Both the position numbers and the translations under genes were made by a program. Shown here piece after piece: positions 55,617 through 64,000 of a stretch of DNA of 64,000 nt. Below the pieces are notes generated by a model that was not told the DNA's origin, did no database searches, and saw only the letters and a list, made by a program, of their open reading frames with translations. The first letter of the stretch is position 1; each line of letters starts with the position of its first letter. The stretch is from Sclerotiophoma versabilis (taxonomy: Eukaryota > Ascomycota > Dothideomycetes > Pleosporales > Didymellaceae), in the NCBI GenBank assembly GCA_012274445.1, contig JAAROD010000014.1, positions 427,001 through 491,000 on the forward strand, written 5' to 3'.

Positions 55617-58389
55617 ATGGTCAAGTAAGTATCGCCACACCACTGCTGTCCTCGAGATGTCAGAATCTCGAAGCATCATGCTGTAATTGACAGGACACGA
55701 TGCTAACATGTCTCCAGCTTCACCACCGAGGAGGTACGTTGCGCGCACACATGCCCCGCATCATGCGACGATATTCGAGTCGAGTTGAGCAGCACAGCAT
55801 ACTAACAGCGCAACCAGATCCGTGGTCTCATGGACAACCCGGCGAACATCCGTAACATGTCCGTCATTGCCCACGGTAAGCAGCATCAACCCAATTTCTT
55901 CGCATACAAGAACTCGATCACTGACCTACCCCGCAACAGTCGACCACGGCAAGTCCACCCTCACCGACTCGCTCGTCCAGCGTGCTGGTATCATTTCGGC
56001 CGCCAACGCTGGTTCCGCCCGTTTCACTGATACTCGTGCCGACGAGCAGGAACGTGGTGTCACCATCAAGTCGACCGCCATCTCCCTGTTCGCCACACTC
56101 CAGGACCCCGAGGACATGAAGGACATTCCCGTCAAGACCGAGAAGAACGAGTTCTTGATCAACTTGATTGACTCGCCTGGTCACGTTGATTTCTCCTCTG
56201 AAGTCACTGCTGCCCTTCGTGTCACTGACGGTGCCCTTGTCGTCGTCGACACCATCGAAGGTGTGTGCGTCCAGACCGAGACTGTGCTCCGCCAGGCTCT
56301 TGGTGAGCGCATTAAGCCCGTTGTTGTCATCAACAAGGTCGACCGCGCTCTTCTCGAGCTCCAGGTCTCCAAGGAGGACCTGTACCAGAACTTCTCTCGT
56401 GTCATCGAGTCCGTCAACGTCGTCATCGCCACCTACTTCGACAAGTCTCTTGGTGACGTCCAGGTCTACCCCGAGAAGGGTACCATTGCCTTCGGTTCCG
56501 GTCTGCACGGATGGGCCTTCACCATCCGCCAGTTCGCTTCCAGGTACGCCAAGAAGTTCGGTGTCGACAAGAACAAGATGTGCGAGCGTCTCTGGGGTGA
56601 CTCCTACTTCAACCCTAAGACCAAGAAGTGGACCAAGGTTGGCACACACGAGGGCAAGCCCCTTGAGCGTGCTTTCAACCAGTTCATCTTGGACCCTATC
56701 TTCCGCATCTTCAACGCGGTCATGAACTTCAAGACCGACGAGATCCCGACTCTCCTCGAGAAGCTCGAGATCAAGCTCACCAGCGACGAGAAGGACCTCG
56801 AGGGCAAGCAGCTCCTCAAGGTTGTCATGCGCAAGTTCCTTCCCGCTGCCGACGCTCTGCTCGAGATGATGATTCTCCACCTTCCTTCTCCCGCCACCGC
56901 CCAGAAGTACCGTATGGAGACTCTTTACGAGGGTCCCCACGACGACGTCAACGCCATCGCCATCCGCGACTGCGACCCCAAGGGTCCTCTCATGTTGTAC
57001 GTCTCCAAGATGGTTCCCACCTCCGACAAGGGTCGTTTCTACGCCTTCGGTCGTGTCTTCGCTGGAACTGTCCGCTCCGGTCTTAAGGTCCGCATTCAGG
57101 GTCCTAACTACGTCCCTGGAAAGAAGGAGGACTTGTTCATCAAGGCCATTCAGCGTACCATCCTTATGATGGGTCGTTTCGTCGAGCCCATCGACGATGT
57201 TCCCGCTGGTAACATTCTTGGTCTTGTCGGTGTTGACCAGTTCTTGCTCAAGTCTGGTACCCTCACCACCAACGAGACTGCCCACAACCTCAAGGTTATG
57301 AAGTTCTCCGTTTCCCCCGTCGTCCAGCGTTCCGTCGAGGTCAAGAACGCCCAGGATCTTCCCAAGCTTGTCGAAGGTCTTAAGCGTCTCTCCAAGTCCG
57401 ACCCTTGTGTCTTGACTTACATCTCCGACTCCGGTGAGCACGTTGTTGCCGGTGCCGGTGAGCTCCATTTGGAGATTTGCTTGAAGGATCTCGAGGAGGA
57501 CCACGCTGGTGTCCCTCTCCGTGTTTCCGACCCCGTTGTCCAGTACCGTGAGACCGTTAGCGGCACATCGAGCATCACTGCTCTGTCCAAGTCGCCCAAC
57601 AAGCACAACCGTCTCTACGTCACTGCTCAGCCCCTTGACGAGGAGGTCTCCCTGGCCATTGAGGCTGGCAAGATCGGTCCCCGTGACGACTTCAAGGCCC
57701 GTGCCCGTATCCTTGCTGACGAGCACGGCTGGGATGTCACCGATGCCCGTAAGATTTGGTGCTTCGGTCCCGACACCACCGGTGCCAACTTGCTTGTCGA
57801 CCAGACCAAGGCCGTCCAGTACCTTAACGAAATCAAGGACTCCGTTGTCTCTGGTTTCCAGTGGGCTACCAAGGAGGGTCCCGTTGCTGAGGAGCCCATG
57901 CGTTCCGTCCGCTTCAACATCATGGATGTTACTCTCCACGCTGATGCTATTCACCGTGGTGGTGGTCAGATCATTCCTACTGCCCGTCGTGTCCTGTACG
58001 CTGCTACCCTGCTCGCCGAGCCCGCTCTCCAGGAGCCCGTCTACCTCGTCGAGATCCAGGTTCCCGAGCAGGCCATGGGTGGTATCTACGGTGTCCTTAC
58101 CCGCAGGAGAGGTCACGTCTTCGAGGAGAACCAGCGTGTCGGTACTCCCCTGTTCAACATTAAGGCTTACCTGCCCGTCAACGAGTCCTTCGGTTTCACC
58201 GCCGATCTCCGTTCCAACACTGCCGGTCAGGCTTTCCCTCAGTTGGTCTTCGACCACTGGCAGATCCTCCAGGGTGGCTCGCCGCTTGACAACACCACTC
58301 TGCCCGGTAAGATCGTCGCTGAAATGCGTAAGCGCAAGGGTATCAAGATTGAGGTACCTGACGTCAGCAACTACTACGACAAGTTGTAA
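55617..58389 (+). CDS. EFT2: Translation elongation factor 2 (EF-2)
   Basis: Four exons (55617-55624, 55718-55733, 55818-55875, 55940-58389) give 843 aa; exon 1 has only 8 nt and exon 2 only 16 nt (MVNFTTEE). GTPase signatures: P-loop 'AHVDHGKSTLTDSL' (intron 3 falls inside AHVDH), G2 'RGVTIKSTAISL', G3 'DSPGHVDFSSEV', G4 'NKVDRALLEL'. Later domains II-V follow, with the diphthamide region 'DAIHRGGGQIIPTARR' (His modified; target of ADP-ribosylating bacterial toxins). It moves tRNAs and mRNA through the ribosome. Strong codon bias is seen across the gene, with C/T-ending codons. Antisense over it is a very long open frame caused by that bias. Confidence 0.96.
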
Positions 58390-58971
58390 ACGAAGGATAT
58401 CAAAAGTTTTAGATTTCCTTTCGTTGCGACCTCGTGGAGCTCGACAGTCGTGGGCCTGTTCGAGGCCGCTGATGGCCGCATGATAGGCATGGTACCTCTT
58501 TTGGAGCACCAGAGCTGGGTAAATGTCGGTCCGGGCAGTTCGCCCATTGATGTAGTCGGGTTCTTGGGCTTTGGACCAAGCTACGGATGATGACCCTTTC
58601 CTTGCCGTTCAGCGTGTAGTGTAGTTTGCAAGAATCGAACTAGATTGCACATACAAATCTTTTACTTTGATTTACAATGCTTTCCGTCTAACTAAGGGTA
58701 TGAGGGTGTCCAGAGCTCTTGCTGCAAGCAATAATCTACTAGTGTACTTCTATCTATGTCAGGCTTGCTGAGCGTTTGCACACCAACGCTTGCTCAGTGA
58801 AAGTGTGGAGTGGGGCAGCGTCCGTCATGTGAGTGCGGGACAAGCTCTGACGTTTTGGTTGTCGCTACAGCACGCGCCGACGCGCCGTGCAGCGCTGTGA
58901 CCTTTCCACAATCACGACCAAGACCAAATTCAAGGACGCATGCGAGTGAGAAAGGAGGCAGTCGCGCGACC
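58390..58971. other. Spacer, EF-2 3' flank / RBM26-like promoter
   Basis: 582 bp with no feature. A GTTCGATTC on the minus strand near 58629 is not part of a tRNA fold. Confidence 0.4.
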
Positions 58972-61319
58972 ATGTTGCTGCCAGAAGAAGACTCGGAGGT
59001 GTTCAAGCGCTGGGTGCTACCCAAGCTCGAGACGATGTAGGCTTATGCTCGCCAGATGGATGTGCTTTGAGAGCACCGACTGACTTGACATGGCAGCTCC
59101 GACGCCGACGCAGAGGTTCTTGCCGACTACGTAGTTGCGCTTGTCACGACGAAAGACACCGATGCCAACATCCGGCGCAACTGTCTAGAAAGTCTTTCGG
59201 ACTTCTTGCAGGATAGTAGGTATTGCGCATAGGTGCTGACTGTCCAGGGGCAAGAAGCTGACCCTTCCAGACACTGCTCCCTTTGTCGATGAGGTGATCG
59301 GCACCCTGAAGAACAAGAGTTATGCTCCTCGCACAAACACGGACGTAGCCACAGAGGCACCGGTGCCGATTCCTTCCATAGTTGGGACTTCGACCTCCGA
59401 ATACCTTCCCAATCCCGCGCACACCTCCAACACCGCCCATCTACATGCGCCGAGAGGCTCAGCAGCGAGTCGAGCTTCGAACGGCCATCACCGCTTGCCT
59501 GACCGCCCTACCGCAACCTCCACAGACACAAACACACCACATCCACCGGGGCAGAAGTCGCGGAAGCGCAAGCAAAACGAGCGGGACACAAGCCAGTCGC
59601 GGGATGGTCTCGACCTGCACTCAAATCGCCATACCGGCAATGACAGACCTTCCAAGCAGACCGCACGCAGAGGAGGGAGGAACGGCCGCGGTGGGAGCTT
59701 GAATGCACAAGCACCTGCCTTTGCGCCTATGCCGAACATGCCACCGTTCAACCCGGCGTTTGGCGACGTTCCACCCTTCGATCCAGGAAATCCCATGGCT
59801 TTTCTCGCTATGGCGGCAGCGTTTGGGATAAACCTGCCAGGCATGCCTCCAATGCCCGCCTTCAATGCGCAAGGAGCAGGTGCGAGCAACACCAGATGCG
59901 TCGACTATGATACAAAAGGGTTCTGTGCAGCTGGCAGTGTCTGTCCGTACCAACATGGTGTCGAGTACGATCCAGATCAACCCGCACAGGGCATGAACGG
60001 AGAATCAAGCCTTCAACCCAGACACATGCGAGATAGAGGCTACAACGGACGTCCTTCTGGCGGTCGCACGCGCGCTCCGTTCTCGCTACCTGGGCCAACG
60101 CATGACCGCACGAACACTACCATTGTGGTAGAGCAGATTCCGGAAGACAACTTCAGCGAAGAGCATGTGCGAGACTTCTTCGGCAAGTTCGGCACCATAC
60201 TCGATGTGCGCATGCAAGCATACAAACGCCTGGCTGTCATCAAGTACGAAACGCACGAAGCCGCGAGCGCTGCCTACAACAGTCCGAAAGTCATCTTCGA
60301 CAACCGCTTCGTCAAGGTGTACTGGCATAGATCTGACACCGACCTCGGTCCTTCGCGTCGTCACAACGGTTTCGATGCTGACGGTGAGGAGGGCAGCTAC
60401 GAGGACTCTGAGATGTTGGACCCAGAGGAGATTGAACGTCGTCAAGCCGAAGCCCAACGAGCATTTGAAGAGCGCCGGAAGAAGGCAGAGGAAGCGGCAG
60501 CTAAAGCGGAAGAAATCGACCGCAAGTTGCAAGAGACAAATGCTGAAATCCTCCGCGTTCGACGTGAACTCGCCAAAGTGGCTGGAGACGCGAACGGCGA
60601 TATGGAGGAGGGTTTCACTCAAGACCTGGCGACGTTGCAGGCAGAAGCTGAGAATCTATTTGCGCAGCAAGATGCCGCGGCTGAACCCTGGCGCGGTAGC
60701 AGTCGTGGTGGGTATAGAGGCCGTGGGTATGCACCGAGAGCAAGAGGATTCAGAGGTGGATACCGCGGGCGTGGAGGGTTCAGTGGCGCCAGAACCGGCG
60801 TGAAGAGACTCGATAATCGACCCAGAAGGATTGCTCTCAAGAATGTTGAGCCTGGAAGTGGCAAGGACGAGGCGCTGAGACAACATCTTTTCGTGAGTCA
60901 TGCTCCAAGTAAAGCGTGGGAGACAGGAACTGATAGTGCACAGAATGTACCCGATATAGTCAGCACCGAGCAGCATCCAGAACAGACCAACACTCTCGTC
61001 ATCACGTTTGGAGAAAGGTATCAAGCCGAAGCGGTAAGTGCCTGGCTAACCCCTGCACTTTGGCACAAACTGACCATTCTAGTTTATCGACACCGCACAC
61101 CAGATCCCAGACGTCGGCAAGCTGGAGATGGAATGGGTGCCCAATGACGCGTTTGGCGGTGTAAAGAGCGCAGAGGCAGAGGCAGGTGATCATGACAGTG
61201 AGAACGAGTCTTCAGCGACGGTGGAAGGCGACCAGAAGCGCGCTGCTACTGATGAGCCAGTGGGAGGCACAGCAGACGCAGACATGGACGTCGCCGAGGA
61301 TGAGGATCAGTGGCTATGA
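58972..61319 (+). CDS. PWI-CCCH-RRM RNA-binding protein (RBM26/RBM27-like)
   Basis: Exons 58972-59036, 59097-59215, 59271-60892, 60944-61033 and 61083-61319 give 710 aa. N-terminal PWI-like helix bundle ('EDSEVFKRWVLPKLETISDADAEVLADYVVALV', 'NIRRNCLESLSDFLQDN'). The middle is disordered and Pro/Arg-rich. A CCCH zinc finger (C-x8-C-x5-C-x3-H in 'CVDYDTKGFCAAGSVCPYQH') precedes an RRM ('TTIVVEQIPEDNFSEEHVRDFFGKFGTILDVRM'). RGG-like repeats and a second divergent RRM-like part follow ('NTLVITFGERYQAEAFIDTAHQIPDVGKLEMEWVP'). RBM26/27 and fission-yeast Rmn1 act in nuclear RNA decay adaptor complexes. Intron 60893-60943 is 51 bp and stop-free, so its removal is inferred from splice signals and continuity. 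Confidence 0.85.
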
Positions 61320-62828
61320 AAGGCGGTGAAAACAGGGGGAGCAGCATAGCATAGCGTAATGTTTAGGTCTGGGACGGGAGGGGACGGGACTCGGTATCAA
61401 TACACATTCATGATTTTTGGGGGATGAGGAGATGTAGCATAGCATGGGAAAGTGCAGAATATGGCTACCAATCGCCTCATCGCCGCAGTGGCCAATATCT
61501 CGTTTGCTCGATCTCCTTCAGCGTGTGTGAAATTATTATACATCATATATATATTTTTAAATTTGATACGTGGAATTAAGAAGGGCGCGTCTCAGCTTGT
61601 CTTCTTGAGTTTTGGCTGCAGAGCGGACGCCCGTGAGGACTGAGTACATGTGCAACGAAGCTTGGCAGGGGGTTTTGCCAGTCGCGCTAGATTCTCAGAA
61701 TGTATGGTCAGGTCGGGACGGGACGTGTTTTAGTCTAGAAGAAGTCAGGCCTGGCAATGCGTCGATTCGCAAAGATTGACCGTTTGCAATGTGTAGGACG
61801 ACCGCTGCTACCTTCTACAAAGCTAATGGACTGTGGTGCACGCAGTCAGGTTCATCGCGATGGATTTGAACAGACTCTATCTACACGCCGGCTAAGACGA
61901 TCTTCACAGTGAGAAGTCCCTCAGGTTCACAGTGAGGAGTCGCTCAGGATCACAGGGCTCTCGCAGGGCTGAGTCTGGCATGCGTGCTTGGTGTCCGGTG
62001 CTTCTGGTACCAAGAACGGTGATTACTGAACATGGACGCCAGGAAGATCCCCGTCTTTCGGCGCCACCAAGGCGATCATCCGAGGAGGGAATCAACAGTT
62101 TGGAGGTCGAGTTGCCCGATACGGCATGTTGCGACCGCAACACGCAAGGTCAGAAGTCGTGAACCAAGATCTGTTGTGCGGGGACCATGGAACGGTGTGA
62201 CGATGATGCTGCGTTGGTGCTTAGTGTGGGGTGGGACGGTCTTGTGTAGTCAGCCAAAGTTGCTGCAAGGCTGGCGAGACGTCAGGCATGGTGACAGCCT
62301 TGCGAAAGGTCAAGGTTGGCGTGATGACCGTCAGCAGGTGGAGAAGATGCCGTCGGAGCCGTGGGCCGTCGAATGAACGACGTTGCCGTTGGGCGCACTT
62401 GCTGGCTTCGTTGAAGACGATTGCCAAACTTCGAAGAGAAGAGACACACACGGGGGGGGGGGGGGGGGCACGAAAAGGCAGGCCGCAGGTCGAGAGCCAG
62501 GCGTCAAGCCAGGCCAACAGTGCAGACAGCAAGGCTGTTGGTGCTTGTTGAACATGTTCGCAGGTCCAGGCGGGCCGGTGGGTGGATGATTGGCGCAGGG
62601 GCACGAGCGGCATGACGAGAGACGGCTCCTTTTGAGGGAACGGCGCCCAGAAAGCTGCCATCCTGCTTTCCCAGGTTCCAGGCAGTCGACGCCTGCAGCG
62701 CTGCAGCCGCCTCTCCTTAGCTGATACATTCCTACCTTAATGTCTAGTGTGTAACATAGTCTGACCTCCGGCGTGGTGTGTGTGAGCGCTCTGAACCCCC
62801 GCGGCGAAACACCGACAGCAGAGGTCCA
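61320..62828. other. Intergenic 1.5 kb with a G17 tract
   Basis: No coding gene recognised. A short AT-rich patch (61530-61565) could mark a 3' end of the RBM26-like transcript. A run of 17 G stands at 62452-62468. Confidence 0.5.
62452..62468 (+). repeat. Poly-G tract (17 G)
   Basis: Directly visible uninterrupted G run after CACACAC. Long pure G runs are rare and may form quadruplexes. Length calls in such runs are prone to error. Confidence 0.9.
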
Positions 62829-64000
62829 ATGCCCGGCCTCGGGCAGGCGCCGCATTCCTGGCACCAGCAGCCCGACATAGGAAACCTGCCGCCCGATTCC
62901 TTCACGGCACAGAAGCTGGTACGCGGCAGCATCTCCCGCACGGTGCGCAGCAGCTGACACGCGCAGCAACACGCAACCCCCGAGCATCTCTACCTCACCT
63001 CGAGGCGCTTCTTCATCGGCCCCGTCCCCGTACGCCGCCCCGTCCCTGCTGACGTCCACCGCTCACGATAGCTCCAGACAGCATGGCTGAGCAAGCACCG
63101 CCGCGACTGGTACAAGCACCATCTGCGCATCAACTACTCGTCTCGCGCCGCGACCTTCTCGTCCGACCCCCGCGAAGCCCGCCAACGACGCCTGAGCGGA
63201 GCCGAGGGGCCCAGCTCTTCAGCCCTCTTCCAGCACAGCCTGCCCCAGCCTGAAGCCCTTGACGCCGAGGAAGACGAAGACGAGGGTGAGGATGAGCAAG
63301 GCACGCACGACGCAGAGGCCAGCCGTGCCAATGGCAACTCTGCGAGCTCCAGCACGCCGCCAGCTCTGCCCATTCCTCGAAGCACAGCGCAGAAGGAAGA
63401 GGTCATAGCAGGCAGCGAGAACGAAGAGTTTGTGGACGCGCATTCCGAGCCCGAGGATGTCGATGACGAGGACCTGCATGTCTATACACACCAGGAGGAG
63501 GAATTCGATCCTGCGAAGCCGCCGCTACCACACCGATCGAGCACCAAGTCCTTCGTCACTGCATCCTCCATGCCTGACACGGCAGACGGTGACAACGAGG
63601 TCGAGTCAGAGGACGACGACGCCGAGACACCACGTGCGGAGGAGCCAGCGCAGCCTCAGCTCAACGGTCTGCAGGTGCCTGCTGATAAGGAAGGACCAGA
63701 GCGCAGCAAATCTCTGGGCAAGCAGCCATTGTCTGCAGTGACAAGCCATGCGGCAGCGGCATCTACTACAGGAGGACCACCCTCGGTAGATGCCGACTCC
63801 ACCTCGTCTCTGCTGCGAAAAGCTGACTTGCACAAGGCAAAGGCACCGGCACCGGCACCTGCTGATGCTGAGGTCCCTGCCTCCCCTCCCCCCAAGGGCA
63901 TTCTCGCCAGAGCCAAGAAACGATCCACGATGGGCTTGTTCAAGCCAGACACCTCGAACGATGCAGACCAACCTGCTCAAGACCTGGCCCGGAAGGGCTC
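62829..64000 (+). CDS. Conserved unknown protein, 5' part (runs off right edge)
   Basis: Exons 62829-62918, 62967-63029 and 63078 to the edge stay in one frame. 'MPGLGQAPHSWHQQPDIGNL...' leads to 'EHLYLTSRRFFIGPVPTAWLSKHRRDWYKHHLRINYSSRAATFSS', a compact motif typical of one conserved fungal family whose name I cannot recall with confidence. The rest is a Ser/Pro/Glu-rich low-complexity tail with acidic runs ('EEDEDEGEDEQG', 'DVDDEDLHVY'). Both introns are 48 bp with GT-AG and CTGAC/CTCAC branch sequences. Because the 3' end lies outside the window the length is unknown. Confidence 0.65.

Noticed and set aside
55918..58509. An 863-codon open frame antisense to EF-2
   Set aside because: It arises from the strong codon bias of EF-2 on the opposite strand. 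Its translation is Leu/Gly/Val/Asp-rich with no family motif, and the plus-strand gene is certain.

Overview
The window reads as nuclear DNA of a filamentous ascomycete (Pezizomycotina). Genes are dense on both strands and interrupted by short introns of about 47-175 bp with GT...CTAAC/CTGAC...AG signals. Gene content is fungal: DASH Ask1, sterol C-22 desaturase ERG5, nuclear-encoded ATP synthase subunit 9, CTD-kinase cyclin, and PMS1. The left end is an AT-rich block almost free of CpA/TpG, the mark of repeat-induced point mutation (RIP). A Dothideomycete/Pleosporales source is my guess; the window alone does not prove it. Most gene models were built by hand-splicing, and exon lengths were checked to keep frame.

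Layout. 1-2202: RIP-degraded Ty1/Copia retroelement on the minus strand, with a probable 5' LTR at 2062-2202. 2203-3067: AT-rich flank, then the 3' remnant of a bZIP/DUF3425-type gene. 3610-13693: SDR reductase, ASK1, type II PI4-kinase (LSB6) and a HIRAN/SNF2/RING translocase of the Rad5/HLTF type. 15290-24612: Dal5-type MFS permease, a gene-poor 2.6 kb stretch, a secreted nuclease and a secreted TAP-like peptidase. 26225-32795: a compact metabolic group (tautomerase, Gfo/Idh oxidoreductase, sulfite-oxidase-like enzyme, nitrilase, broken amidohydrolase) with alternating strands and shared promoters. 32861-39630: an accessory patch with an AAA+ ATPase, two neighbouring unknown genes that share a motif, and a STAND-N-terminal-like gene carrying an in-frame TGA. 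40371-48255: CTK2-type cyclin, ERG5 and PMS1. 48638-50763: an unknown F-box-like protein and a frameshifted sulfotransferase-like pseudogene. 51966-61319: ATP9, a small secreted repeat protein with Kex2 sites, elongation factor 2, and an RBM26/27-type PWI-CCCH-RRM protein. 62829 to the right edge: the 5' part of a conserved unknown gene.

Core genes cover replication fork repair (Rad5-like, PMS1), chromosome segregation (ASK1), lipid signalling (PI4K), ergosterol synthesis, mitochondrial ATP synthesis and translation. The accessory segments (1-3 kb, 26-40 kb, 50-51 kb, 54 kb) hold the transposon remnant, the broken genes and the species-restricted proteins. The best candidate for something undescribed is the secreted repeat protein at 54083-54605. 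Its units begin with a Gln-Asp-Asp motif and are mostly separated by Lys-Arg, as expected for a precursor cut by Kex2 into several near-identical peptides. Second are the two adjacent unknown genes at 35393-37416, which share a 'TISEDxTI...ERQK..F.ALQ' motif.
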